From Kaistia soli DSM 19436 (lineage in GTDB: Bacteria > Pseudomonadota > Alphaproteobacteria > Rhizobiales > Kaistiaceae), in assembly GCF_900129325.1 (NCBI RefSeq), contig NZ_FQUP01000001.1, positions 1,840,615-1,904,614 of the forward strand: a DNA stretch of 64,000 nucleotides. Direction: 5' to 3'. Every line of letters starts with the position of its first letter. The stretch's first letter is position 1. Below the pieces are notes generated by a model, which worked only from the letters and a program-made list of their open reading frames with translations, did not search any database and had not been told where the DNA came from. The position numbers and the translations under genes were made by a program. Shown piece by piece: positions 45,987-55,118 of the stretch.

Positions 45987-47405
45987 TCAGGCATCGAGCA
46001 CCCATGTGTCCTTGGTGCCGCCACCCTGGCTCGAATTCACGACGAGCGAGCCTTCCTTGAGCGCGACGCGCGTCAGGCCGCCTGGCACGATCCGGACCTT
46101 GTCGCCGCCCGTCAGCACGAAGGGGCGGAGATCGACATGGCGCGGCGCGATGCCCGATTCGACGAAGGTCGGCGAGGTCGAGAGCGCCAGCGTCGGCTGG
46201 GCGATAAAGTCGTCGGGATTCGCCTTCAGCTTGGCGGCGAAATCGGCGATCGACTTCTTGTCGGCGGCGGGGCCGATCAGCATGCCGTAGCCGCCCGAGC
46301 CGGCCACTTCCTTGACGACCATCTCCGGGAGATGGTCGAGCACATATTTCAGCGCATCGGGTTCCCGGCAGCGCCATGTCGGGACGTTCTTCAGGATCGG
46401 CTCCTCGCCGAGATAGAAGCGGACGATTTCTGGCATGTAGGAGTAGACGGCCTTGTCGTCGGCGACGCCGGTCCCGACCGCGTTCGACAGCGTGATGTTG
46501 CCGGCGCGATAGGCGTTCATCAGGCCGGGGACGCCGAGCGCCGAATCCGGGCGGAAGGTGAGCGGATCGAGGAAGTCGTCGTCCAGGCGACGATAGAGGA
46601 CGTCGACACGCTTCGGTCCTTCGGTCGTGCGCATGTACACGACATTGTCGCGCACCTGCAGGTCACGGCCCTCGACCAGCTCGATGCCGAGCTTGTCGGC
46701 CAGGAAGGAGTGTTCGTAGAAGGCGCTGTTATACGGGCCGGGCGTCAGCAGGGCGACCGTCGGGTCGGACGAAGCTGAGCGCGGGGCGACGGACTTCAGC
46801 GTCGCCAACAGGGCGTCGGGATAGTTTTCGACCGGTGCGATCCGCTGTTCGGCGAAGAGGTCCGGGAACAGCCGCATCATCACTTCGCGGTTCTCCAGCA
46901 TGTAGGAGACGCCGGAGGGCGTGCGGGCATTGTCCTCGAGGACATAGAAGGTCTCGGGATCGACGCGAACGATGTCGATGCCGGCGATCATCACATAGAT
47001 GTCGTGCGCCAGCTTCAGGCCGGCCATCTCAGGCCGATAATACGGGTTGCGATAGATGAGGTCATCCGGCACATGGCCGGCCCGCAGGATCTCGCCCTTG
47101 GAATAGATGTCGGCCAGGAAGGCATTGAGCGCCTTGGTCCGCTGTTCCAGCCCGCGCGAGAGAATCGACCATTCCGGCTTGGTCAGGATGCGCGGGATGA
47201 TGTCGAACGGGATCAACCGTTCCTCGCCTGCGTCGTCGCCATAGACGTTGAAGGTGATGCCGATGCGCCGGAACAAAAGCTCCGCCTCGGCGCGACGCGT
47301 CGCCAGAAGATCGGGCGGGGTCGAATCCAGCCAGCGTTTCAGGACTTCATAGCCTGGCCGGCAGCCGTCGCCGCTTGCGCCCATCTCGTCGAAGGCAACG
47401 CCCAT
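45987..47405 (-). CDS. Circularly permuted type 2 ATP-grasp protein (DUF404/DUF407)
   Basis: About 472 residues; ATG 47405 or 47414. Landmarks: 'PFDIIPRILTKPEWSILSRG', 'MIAGIDIVRVDPETFYVLED', 'LLTPGPYNSAFYEHSFLAD', 'NAVGTGVADDKAVYSYMPEI' and 'VKEVAGSGGYGMLIGP' (glycine-rich nucleotide region). ATP-grasp enzymes ligate a carboxylate to an amine via acyl phosphate, so this family is predicted to form peptides or amides. First gene of the four-gene minus-strand unit with alpha-E, transglutaminase-like and Anbu genes. Confidence 0.9.
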   Translation of the reverse strand: MGVAFDEMGASGDGCRPGYEVLKRWLDSTPPDLLATRRAEAELLFRRIGITFNVYGDDAGEERLIPFDIIPRILTKPEWSILSRGLEQRTKALNAFLADIYSKGEILRAGHVPDDLIYRNPYYRPEMAGLKLAHDIYVMIAGIDIVRVDPETFYVLEDNARTPSGVSYMLENREVMMRLFPDLFAEQRIAPVENYPDALLATLKSVAPRSASSDPTVALLTPGPYNSAFYEHSFLADKLGIELVEGRDLQVRDNVVYMRTTEGPKRVDVLYRRLDDDFLDPLTFRPDSALGVPGLMNAYRAGNITLSNAVGTGVADDKAVYSYMPEIVRFYLGEEPILKNVPTWRCREPDALKYVLDHLPEMVVKEVAGSGGYGMLIGPAADKKSIADFAAKLKANPDDFIAQPTLALSTSPTFVESGIAPRHVDLRPFVLTGGDKVRIVPGGLTRVALKEGSLVVNSSQGGGTKDTWVLDA

Positions 47406-47716
47406 TCCCGCCATCACTCCCCTACAGTTCCCGACCAACCCGGCAAGCACTGTGCCAACGGCCATGCCTACGCTTGTTCGGATCGCGCATCGCGAATTCG
47501 TCTCACGATATTGCACATAACGCGCTCAGTCTTGGCTAGTGCCAATCGGATGTCTTGATGATGTCGGGATGCCGCGGCACGAAAGGCAGCATCTGCCGTC
47601 AAAATGGGCAGATTGTCGACAGTTCCGCGGAGCCGATTGCCTCGCTCGCGCCTTCGGGTTCATGATGGTGTCAACGCAGCGGCGCCGACCGCGGATAAGA
47701 GCCGAGAGGGATAGTC
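47406..47716. promoter_or_regulatory. Divergent regulatory region between the ATP-grasp and dioxygenase genes
   Basis: 311 bases without a gene. Two dyads stand out: TTGGC-TAGT-GCCAA at 47532-47545 and ATCTGCC-9 bases-GGCAGAT at 47591-47613. Either could bind a regulator of one or both flanking genes. I could not identify a reliable -35/-10 pair. Confidence 0.45.
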
Positions 47717-48604
47717 ATGACTGAGTTCGATGCCAGACGGGACGCGGTGCCGCATGAGAGCGGGATCATCGTCGTCGATTATCGCGATCCGAACGCGCCG
47801 GCGCTGTTCGCCGAGTCGCTGCGCCGGACCGGCTTCGGCGTCCTGACCAACCATCCGATCCCGCAGCCGCTCGTCGAGCAGATCTATTCCGAGTGGCTCG
47901 GCTTCTTCGACAGCGAGGCCAAGCACAATTATCTCGTCGGCGAGAAGCATGACGGCTTCTTCCCGCCCGCTAAGGCTGAGACGGCCAAGGGCGGCAAGAA
48001 GCGGGACCTCAAAGAGTATTTCCATATCTATTCGTGGGGTCGCTATCCCGACGAAGTGTCCGATGCGGCGAAGCGCTATTTCGATCTCGCGCATGATCTG
48101 GCCGAGGAACTGCTGACCTGGGTCGATGACAACACGCCCGCCGAGGTCAAGGCGAAGTTCTCGGTGCCACTGCCCGAGATGATGCATGGCAGCGAGGGCA
48201 CGCTCTTCCGCATCCTCCGCTATCCGCCCTTGACTGGAGAGGAGGATCCCGATGCGATCCGCGCCGCGGCGCATGAAGACATCAACCTGCTGACGATCCT
48301 GCCAGCCGCCAATGAACGCGGCCTGCAGCTCCTCAATGGCGAAGGCGAGTGGGTCGACGTTCCGTTCGATTTCGGCATGCTCGTCATCAATGTCGGCGAC
48401 ATGCTGCAGGAGGCATCGGGTGGCTATTACGCCTCGACGACGCACCGCGTGATCAATCCGGCCGGCGACTCGCGCTTCAAGTCGCGCGTGTCGATCCCGC
48501 TGTTCCTGCAGCCCCGGCCCGATGTGGTCCTTTCGGAACGCTACACGGCCGGCAGCTATCTCGGCGAGCGACTGCGGGAACTCGCTCGGAACGACAAGAC
48601 ATAG
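47717..48604 (+). CDS. Fe(II)/2-oxoglutarate-type dioxygenase (isopenicillin N synthase family)
   Basis: 295 residues. The metal triad is visible as His186-x-Asp188 in 'AAHEDINLLTILP' and His243 in 'STTHRVINP'; the 2-oxoglutarate-binding R-x-S is Arg257/Ser259 in 'SRVSIPLFLQP'. 'LRRTGFGVLTNHPI' is the conserved N-terminal motif. Acts in the cytosol on an unknown substrate; family members hydroxylate or desaturate small molecules. Stands alone downstream of a 311-base divergent region. Confidence 0.9.
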   Translation: MTEFDARRDAVPHESGIIVVDYRDPNAPALFAESLRRTGFGVLTNHPIPQPLVEQIYSEWLGFFDSEAKHNYLVGEKHDGFFPPAKAETAKGGKKRDLKEYFHIYSWGRYPDEVSDAAKRYFDLAHDLAEELLTWVDDNTPAEVKAKFSVPLPEMMHGSEGTLFRILRYPPLTGEEDPDAIRAAAHEDINLLTILPAANERGLQLLNGEGEWVDVPFDFGMLVINVGDMLQEASGGYYASTTHRVINPAGDSRFKSRVSIPLFLQPRPDVVLSERYTAGSYLGERLRELARNDKT

Positions 48605-48645
48605 CCGAAGCTTCCGGTCCCACTGCTACGAATCAAGTCGCCAGT

Positions 48646-48682
48646 GCCACGCTGATGGTCACAATTGTGGCAGTTGCGTGGC
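48646..48682. promoter_or_regulatory. Bipartite dyad upstream of the small secreted peptide gene
   Basis: GCCACGC at 48646-48652 mirrors GCGTGGC at 48676-48682 around a perfect central palindrome CACAATTGTG (48660-48669). It lies 83 bases upstream of the small peptide ATG. It may be an operator or a structured RNA element. Confidence 0.45.
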
Positions 48683-48764
48683 GTAACCAATGGGTGTAGG
48701 TTAGTGGTGATGTCATAGCATAGCATGCTTCCACGAGACCTGACGTGATGTCGGAGGTCGGATC

Positions 48765-48878
48765 ATGAAGTACTTGCTTGCCCTCGCAGTTTTCGCGCTG
48801 TTGCTCACGCCCGTGTCGCTTGGAAATCAAAGCGCCCTGGCCGATTCTTGTAACAATCCTCAACAGCGCAAGTGCTAG
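48765..48878 (+). CDS. Putative 37-residue secreted peptide
   Basis: A short frame from ATG 48765 to TAG 48878 with an excellent ribosome site (GGAGG at 48753-48757, seven bases before ATG). The product has a Lys at position 2, a strongly hydrophobic core (about residues 4-19) and an Ala-x-Ala-like end ('NQSALADS'), that is, a signal peptide. Cleavage near residue 26 would release about eleven residues containing two cysteines (sequence DSCNNPQQRKC), which could form a small disulfide loop. No lipobox. I know no homologue. Too short for statistical certainty, but signals agree. Confidence 0.5.
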   Translation: MKYLLALAVFALLLTPVSLGNQSALADSCNNPQQRKC

Positions 48879-49137
48879 CCGGGCTGATTACCGCTGAAGG
48901 CTGAATTGCAGCCTCTTCAGGCACGGACGATGTCCCGCATTGGCCTGACGACTTGTTGTCCCTAGCCGTCGAAACGCTCGACACCTCGCGATCGATTTGA
49001 GGGCCGCCTGCCATTTCCGGGCTCGATGAGGTGTGTCTGAACCGTGGAGCGCCGGGTCAGGGCCGTCGGGGCCGCGCCGCCAACTGTATTGGCAGGCGTC
49101 TCGGCGGATGTGGTGTTGCGTTGCGTAGGGGGTGGAT

Positions 49138-52104
49138 ATGGACACGAACTCTGCGTACTGGCCGGACAGCGTCCCGACAACACTCTGGCAATACACCGCG
49201 CTGACGCCCGAAGCACAACGGGATTTTCCCTTTGTCGGGATCGCGGTCTCCTGGGAATTCGTTGTCGCCTTTCTAGCCGGTGTGGTGCTTATCTGTGCCT
49301 TCGCATGGAAGCGCTTTGCCGAGCCGAGCTACGACGTCAATACTGACGCCTTCCGGGACTTCAAGAAGCTCAAGATCTGGAATCTGAAGGACAGCGAGTC
49401 CCTGCGCAGGGCTTATGTCATCTATTGCATCCTGCTCATCTTCATCTACGCAATGTTGTCGTTTTTCGGCCGCGTGATTTTTCAGCTGGCCTCGCAGATC
49501 AACGTGTCCGGCCTTCAGGTAAGCGTCGGCTCGGTCGAGTTCACATCCTGGAGGTGGCCGCTGCTTCTGGCTGCCGGCATCGGAGGGCTCGCGCCGCTGC
49601 TCAATCCGCTCATTCCGGCCGAAAACATGCTGCGGCGGTTCGCACACGAAATCGTCGGCATTCCAACGCGTCTGCGGGAGAAGGCAACCCGGATCAAGAC
49701 CTTGATCGATGGCAACCCCATCGAGGACCCCGCGACCCTCGCCAGCTTTCCGTCATGGGTGAGGAAGACACTCGGCCCAAAGCTTGCCAGCTATATTACG
49801 CTCAGCAAGAACCTCCATGCGGTGGTCATCTGGTCTCGCAAAGAAAATCTCCAGTGGTCGGACCCAGAGATCAGGCGAAAACTCGACGAATATGAACGGG
49901 AAGTGCGAGATGAGGCGGAAGACGCGCTGGCCCTGTTCGACAGCCTGCTTCACGGGAGCGAAAGGCTCGGCGAAAGCAGTGACGGCGCTTCGACCAGCAA
50001 GAATGATGAGAAGCTGCTGCTCGATACTTGCGTCGTTCTTGAACGCATCCGCGACGAGTTCGCCATCATCATGGCGATCTATGTCGACTATGGGTCGAAA
50101 TTCGCTAGCTTGAAGGACGATCTCAGAGAAACGATCATTAGCCGCTTTCGAGAAGAGGACAACAATCCCGCAACGGGGTTTCCGCTCTATATGCTCGCCG
50201 TCATCTACACGGTCTACTTCATCTTCGTGTGGATCCAGTGGCATCCTCCTATCTTCCCCGTGCCGCTTTCCGTGTCCAATCTCGCTCTGATTGCGGCTGC
50301 CGAAACGACCAAGCTGTTCATTCTCGTCTGGCTGCCGACGACGACGATCGCGACGCTGGCCGAAGTCGCCGATGGCCGGTTTTCACGCGAAGGGTCGCTT
50401 GAAACCACGGTTCTCTGGCGGGATATTGGGGGCTTGCTGGCCGCGCTCGCGATTTCCGCAGGCGGGATGATGCTCTTCGCGATCCTGAAGACGGCCTTGA
50501 CCAGCAGAAACATCCAACAGATGACGCAGGAATTATTGGGATCGGAGCGATATGCAGGAAATCTATTTTTCTATGTCATTCTCGCTCCAATATCCGGGAT
50601 CTGCTATCTCGGCATCAACATCGTCCTGCGCTATCCGGACAAGTCCTTCGCGCGGCGTCGTCTGTGGATCGCGGCTGTTGCCGGGATTGTGACGCTCGTC
50701 TATCTCAGCTTCGTCGCGAGCAACTTGGCGGACGTCCCTTGCCGGCGCCTCATCGACGACCACACAGAACCCTTCGATCTGTCGTTGTGGAGCATGTGGT
50801 GGACAGGTCGCGACAATCTGGAGACGTGCTTCACCTATTATTCGACACTGGATCTTCTGGTCATCTCGGCGTCGGTCTTCATCTCGGTGATCGGACTGAC
50901 GCGGCAGCACCGCCGTTCGCAACAGCGCCTTGAGATCAGGCGACAGGCCTCGTCGTCCAAAGCGGCGAAGGCGGCCGCTCAAGCAGGCGTCGTTGCGATG
51001 GTTCTGCTCGCGAGCGGCGTGTTCTTCGGCTCCGTGACACCCGCCCGTGCCGCCAATCCGGACGGGGCTCAGCCTGATGCCGTTCAGTCAGCGCCCCCAA
51101 CGATCGTGCTCGGCTTTCGATCCGACATTCCGCCGTTCTCGTTTCAGCCGGCCGGGCAAAGGCAAGACACGCCGCATCCCTATCTCGGCTATGTCGCCGA
51201 GCTTTGTTACCAGATCTTCGAGAACAGCCCGTGGCGGATCGAGCAGCGCGTCATCGATCAGCCCCAGAGCCGGTTCAAGAGGCTTCGCGGACCGAAGGAT
51301 CCATCGCATGACGAGATGATCGCGAATGGCATCGCGGATGACAAGATCGACGTGCTCTGCGATGCGACGACGCTTTGGCTGGGTGACAGCGAACGCATGG
51401 TCGCTGGCATCTTCTCGCCCATCATCTTCGTGTCGGGCGTCTCCTATCTCTATCGCTCGGCCCAGCAGTACAACAGTGATCCCGTCCAGATCGGCTATCT
51501 GGCCTCATCCACGGCCGAGCGCGTCGCGTGGGAGATTTGCAGCGTCGACGTCCTGAAGGTCGGTGCGTCCGACAAGCCCGCGACCTGCGCCAGAGGAACG
51601 CCTTTGGAGTGTGTCGAAACCAAACCCGTCGCCGATGGAGCCGCGAGCAGCGGTCCGGTCCAAACGCAGACGCAGTCGCTGAGGGCGCTGTCGGAAATCT
51701 CCCAATCCTACGTTCTTTGCCCGAGGTCGAGCCACGATAATCTCATCGCCTGGTTCTGCGAAGGCTGGGCCCGCGACAAGATCTATGTCGGTGATCTCGA
51801 TATCATCCAGGCAAAGGAGGCCGAGTGGCGCGCGCGGGGCCGCGATTGTCCCGGGGTGCGGCCTGCTGGAAAGACATATACCTATGAGCCCTATGCGCTG
51901 CTGGTTTCCCGGCATGACACTGAGCTCGTCGCCTTCGTGCAAAGGCGGGTCTATGAACTCTTCTCACATCGATCGGGGGCGAGAGCGCTCTTCGAGAAGT
52001 GGTTCCCCGGACAAAACATGTCGCTGACGCTCGCCTGGCTCTTCCTGCTGAACGGCGTGATGGATGAGGGCGACATGCTGCGAGGGCCCAAGGGGCCGCC
52101 CTAG
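49138..52104 (+). CDS. Multi-helix membrane protein fused to a periplasmic solute-binding domain
   Basis: 988 residues from ATG 49138, well spaced from AGGGGG; GTG 49132 is also in frame. Helices lie at about 35-58, 92-118, 142-160, 350-368, 382-405, 430-453, 476-498, 510-532 and 572-590. A soluble region (about 165-345, with a coiled-coil-like acidic stretch near 245-275) sits between helices 3 and 4. Residues 610-640 look like an internal signal peptide ending 'TPARAANP'. From about 655 a type 2 periplasmic binding fold follows ('IVLGFRSDIPPFSF', 'LGYVAELCYQIF', 'YTYEPYALLVSR'), with several cysteines. Not a family I recognise; possibly an amino acid-sensing or ligand-gated membrane protein. 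Confidence 0.8.
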   Translation: MDTNSAYWPDSVPTTLWQYTALTPEAQRDFPFVGIAVSWEFVVAFLAGVVLICAFAWKRFAEPSYDVNTDAFRDFKKLKIWNLKDSESLRRAYVIYCILLIFIYAMLSFFGRVIFQLASQINVSGLQVSVGSVEFTSWRWPLLLAAGIGGLAPLLNPLIPAENMLRRFAHEIVGIPTRLREKATRIKTLIDGNPIEDPATLASFPSWVRKTLGPKLASYITLSKNLHAVVIWSRKENLQWSDPEIRRKLDEYEREVRDEAEDALALFDSLLHGSERLGESSDGASTSKNDEKLLLDTCVVLERIRDEFAIIMAIYVDYGSKFASLKDDLRETIISRFREEDNNPATGFPLYMLAVIYTVYFIFVWIQWHPPIFPVPLSVSNLALIAAAETTKLFILVWLPTTTIATLAEVADGRFSREGSLETTVLWRDIGGLLAALAISAGGMMLFAILKTALTSRNIQQMTQELLGSERYAGNLFFYVILAPISGICYLGINIVLRYPDKSFARRRLWIAAVAGIVTLVYLSFVASNLADVPCRRLIDDHTEPFDLSLWSMWWTGRDNLETCFTYYSTLDLLVISASVFISVIGLTRQHRRSQQRLEIRRQASSSKAAKAAAQAGVVAMVLLASGVFFGSVTPARAANPDGAQPDAVQSAPPTIVLGFRSDIPPFSFQPAGQRQDTPHPYLGYVAELCYQIFENSPWRIEQRVIDQPQSRFKRLRGPKDPSHDEMIANGIADDKIDVLCDATTLWLGDSERMVAGIFSPIIFVSGVSYLYRSAQQYNSDPVQIGYLASSTAERVAWEICSVDVLKVGASDKPATCARGTPLECVETKPVADGAASSGPVQTQTQSLRALSEISQSYVLCPRSSHDNLIAWFCEGWARDKIYVGDLDIIQAKEAEWRARGRDCPGVRPAGKTYTYEPYALLVSRHDTELVAFVQRRVYELFSHRSGARALFEKWFPGQNMSLTLAWLFLLNGVMDEGDMLRGPKGPP

Positions 52105-52178
52105 ACTTCCCTTCCCAAGTTGTCCGGGCAGCGATCCCGCCGCAGTGCATACCCCGGCGGGACCCGATGTTGCGGTAT

Positions 52179-53693
52179 CTACTGCGCTCCGAACGGCGTC
52201 AGCGTCTCGTTGCGACGCACGGCCGGAGGCACCCATTTGCCGGTGAGGGCATCGGATTTCGGCGCATAGAGGCGCATGGTCAGGTTGAACGGCCCCTTCG
52301 GCGCGGGCAGCCAGTTGGCTTCCATCGCACCGCCCGGCGAATCCGGCCCGATGATCAAATCGAGCGAACCATCAGGATTGGAGACGAAGGGCATCCAGCT
52401 CGACACGGCGAAGCGGTTGAGCGTGTTGGCGACCTGGAAACCTTCCTGGTCATAGAGCGTCACCGACCAGAACGCATCGACCGGCGGCAGGCAGGCCTTG
52501 TCGAAATGGATCGTGTAGGAATTCGCGCCCGACAGGGGCTGGCCGGCTTCATCCGCGAGATTGAGCGGATAGATCGCGTCCTCCGGCAAGTTGGCGCCGA
52601 GGCCGAGCTGCGCGACGATGGCGCGCTTCAGATAATAGTTGCCGTAAACGCCCATCGTATCAGTGTTGAGCGACCAGCCATTGGCGATGCGGGCGAGTGT
52701 TGGCACTTTCCATTTCATCAGCGCCTGCGCCCCGGCCGGGGCGGCCGCGATGGCAGCCTTGACGTCGTCGGGGAGCTTCGACGCGTCGAACGGCTTGCCG
52801 GGCTCGATGCCGATGCGCCGCATCTGCGCCAGGATCGGCTGGTCGGTGATATGGGGCGGGTTGGCGCCCATCAACTCTGCGCCATAGGCGAAATAGGCGT
52901 CGGCTGCCATCGTATCCACCTGCAGCTTCGGCGGCGTCTTCATGTCGATCGACGCATCGGGCTTGAGGGAGGCCGGGGCAGCAGCTTCCTTGCCCCAAGC
53001 GGAGAGCGGCGTAATCTTGTAGCCGGCCTGGATCTTGTGCACGGCATCGTAATCCGACGGGCCATCGGTCTTGGTGCGGCCAATGATCCAGACATTCGGC
53101 GTCGGGGCATCGATGCGCTGCGTATCTGCCGGAAGGTTCAGGGCGGCTTGCCAGCCGTCCTTCAGCTCAGGGCGCCAGCCAGGTGGCGTGACAAGGAAAT
53201 GTCCCTCCGCCGTCCCGGTGGTGCGCCAGCCGGGCGATGCGAAGACGTCGCTCCACATGTCCAGCATGGGCAGCAGGTAGTAGCGTCCGCCGGTATCGGG
53301 TGCCGTGACGACGACCGGCTCCTTGGTCAGGTCGAGCCAGGCGCTCGAATAGAGCGTATCGAAATTCGGCCGGACGACCGTGCGCATATCTGCGGCGGGG
53401 AATGCCGGGATATTGGCGAAGGCGTTGGGTGGCCCGCCTATGCCCGAATCCGCCGGCATGTTCGTTAGTTGCCTGCGGGTCAGGTCCATGGTGATCAGGG
53501 GATAGAGATAGAGATAGGCGTTGACCGCGATCGCGCTCGCCTCCTCCTTGTTCACCGCAGGCGCCATGGACGCGGCCTGCGATGGCGCGGTAGCCGCCAA
53601 GGTGGTGGCGACCGCAAGCGTTGCAGCCTGCAAGCCGCGGCGCGCCCGCTGGCTCCGTTTGGGTGACGATTTCCAGAGCGAGGATAGTTGCAT
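52179..53693 (-). CDS. DUF1254/DUF1214 exported protein
   Basis: 504 residues with a cleavable signal peptide ('AATLAVATTLAATAPSQAAS'). The N-terminal DUF1254 region starts 'AYLYLYPLITMDLTRRQLTN' and continues 'VVRPNFDTLYSSAWLDLTKEP'; the C-terminal DUF1214 region contains 'PPVDAFWSVTLYDQEGF' and 'LIIGPDSPGG'. Such proteins are widespread in the periplasm or outer envelope and are of unknown function. Convergent with the 988-residue gene; an 8-bp inverted repeat (52135-52162) lies between. Confidence 0.9.
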   Translation of the reverse strand: MQLSSLWKSSPKRSQRARRGLQAATLAVATTLAATAPSQAASMAPAVNKEEASAIAVNAYLYLYPLITMDLTRRQLTNMPADSGIGGPPNAFANIPAFPAADMRTVVRPNFDTLYSSAWLDLTKEPVVVTAPDTGGRYYLLPMLDMWSDVFASPGWRTTGTAEGHFLVTPPGWRPELKDGWQAALNLPADTQRIDAPTPNVWIIGRTKTDGPSDYDAVHKIQAGYKITPLSAWGKEAAAPASLKPDASIDMKTPPKLQVDTMAADAYFAYGAELMGANPPHITDQPILAQMRRIGIEPGKPFDASKLPDDVKAAIAAAPAGAQALMKWKVPTLARIANGWSLNTDTMGVYGNYYLKRAIVAQLGLGANLPEDAIYPLNLADEAGQPLSGANSYTIHFDKACLPPVDAFWSVTLYDQEGFQVANTLNRFAVSSWMPFVSNPDGSLDLIIGPDSPGGAMEANWLPAPKGPFNLTMRLYAPKSDALTGKWVPPAVRRNETLTPFGAQ

Positions 53694-53855
53694 TCTGAGG
53701 CTCCCCTGACCGGATCGTGCGGCAGGGTTCCGACGCTTCCGGCATTCGGCGCTATTTCGCCGCTGGCGATGCTATCCGGGTAGCCATTTTACGACACGGT
53801 GTGACGCAGATCGCTTTGCGAGCGTCAACGAGCCGGACGAATCTTGACAGCGGGC

Positions 53856-54374
53856 TCAGGCAGGATCTCCGACGCCGCGCCAGTTCCTGCCGCGGAAGAA
53901 GACGAGCGGGTCGGCGTCGGGGCGTGTATGGACCGCCAGGACCCGGCCGATGACGATCGAGATGTTGCCGTGCTCGACGATGTCCGTGACGGCGCAATCA
54001 AAGGCGCCGAGGGCGGACTTCAGGATTGGCGCGCCGCTCGAAAGGGTCGTCCAGTCCTCCGGCACGAATCGCGCCGCGCCGGAAACGCCGGTTCGGCCGC
54101 CAAAGGCGTCGGCGAGGCCACCGGCTTCGGCCGGCAGATAGTTGATCGCGAAGTGGCGGCGGGAGAGGACGCCGGCAAGCGCATGCGTCTTGCGGTCGAT
54201 CGATACCAGCATCGTTGGGGGGCTGGCGGTCACATGGCTTGCGGAGAGGCCGAGAAACCCGGTCGGGCCGTCATCGCTGTCGGCGGTCACGACGGTCATG
54301 CCGGTCGCCCGCTGTCCGAGTGTCTGCCAGAAGGCCTTCGCGTCGATCTCGCCGGGTGCAGCCGCTTCGGTCAT
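53856..54374 (-). CDS. Flavin reductase-like FMN-binding protein
   Basis: 172 residues of the flavin reductase-like split-barrel family: 'LGQRATGMTVVTADSDDGP', 'GLSASHVTASPPTMLVSIDR' and 'HFAINYLPAE' are typical. It would reduce FMN or FAD with NAD(P)H and supply it to a two-component monooxygenase. The luciferase-like protein at 8.4 kb is a possible but distant partner. Lies 42 bases downstream of radC. Confidence 0.9.
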   Translation of the reverse strand: MTEAAAPGEIDAKAFWQTLGQRATGMTVVTADSDDGPTGFLGLSASHVTASPPTMLVSIDRKTHALAGVLSRRHFAINYLPAEAGGLADAFGGRTGVSGAARFVPEDWTTLSSGAPILKSALGAFDCAVTDIVEHGNISIVIGRVLAVHTRPDADPLVFFRGRNWRGVGDPA

Positions 54375-54416
54375 CAGAGTTTCTCCGTCTTGATCAGGCC
54401 AGTCAGGCGCGCCTTG

Positions 54417-55118
54417 TCAGATCAGCTTCAATCCCTTGAAGCTGACGGTGCCGTTCCGGCCGATGATGAGGTGATCATGCACCGCGATGCCGAGAGGGGC
54501 GGCGATGTCGACGATGGTCTTGGTCATCTGGATGTCGGCGCGCGAGGGCGTCGGGTCGCCGGACGGATGGTTGTGGACCAGCACGATCGCGGTCGCGGAG
54601 AGTTCGAGCGCCCGCTTCACCACCTCGCGCGGATAGACCGGCGTATGGTCGACCGTGCCGGTCTGCTGGACCTCGTCGGCGATGAGCGCGTTCTTTTTAT
54701 CGAGAAAGAGGATGCGGAACTGCTCCTTCTCCTCATAGGCCATGGCGACGCGACAATATTCGATGACGGCGCTCCACGAGCCGAGCAACGGCCGCTCGCG
54801 AACGGCGCCGAGCGCCAGCCGCTTGGCGGCGGCGTGGACCACCTTGAGATGCAGCGCGACCGAGGCGCCGACGCCCGGCACCTCCATCAGCCTTGCCTCG
54901 GGCGAGGCCAGCACTTCGGAAAAGGTGCCGAAACGGCTGATCAGCGCCTTGGCGATCGGCTTGGTGTCGCGCCGGGGCACGGCGGCGAACAGGATCAGTT
55001 CGAGCAGCTCATAATCCGCCAGCGCGTCGGCTCCGCTCTCGCGGAACCGTGCCTTCAGCCGTTCTCGATGGCCGAGAAAGTGCGGCGGTTCGTCGGCTCC
55101 GTCTTCGAATCCGCTCAT
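54417..55118 (-). CDS. radC: RadC/MPN-domain (JAMM) protein
   Basis: 233 residues from ATG 55118, whose A overlaps the map stop (ATGA). Helix-hairpin-helix region '[20 protein letters not shown]' near residue 85, then a C-terminal MPN/JAMM metal site '[20 protein letters not shown]' (His-x-His...Asp). Originally linked to DNA repair, but the true function of RadC is unsettled. Placement directly after map is common in Hyphomicrobiales. Confidence 0.92.
   Translation of the reverse strand: MSGFEDGADEPPHFLGHRERLKARFRESGADALADYELLELILFAAVPRRDTKPIAKALISRFGTFSEVLASPEARLMEVPGVGASVALHLKVVHAAAKRLALGAVRERPLLGSWSAVIEYCRVAMAYEEKEQFRILFLDKKNALIADEVQQTGTVDHTPVYPREVVKRALELSATAIVLVHNHPSGDPTPSRADIQMTKTIVDIAAPLGIAVHDHLIIGRNGTVSFKGLKLI

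Noticed and set aside
52135-52162. Terminator between the 988-residue gene and the DUF1254 gene
   Set aside because: An 8-bp stem with a long loop and no T run on either strand; too weak to list as a feature.
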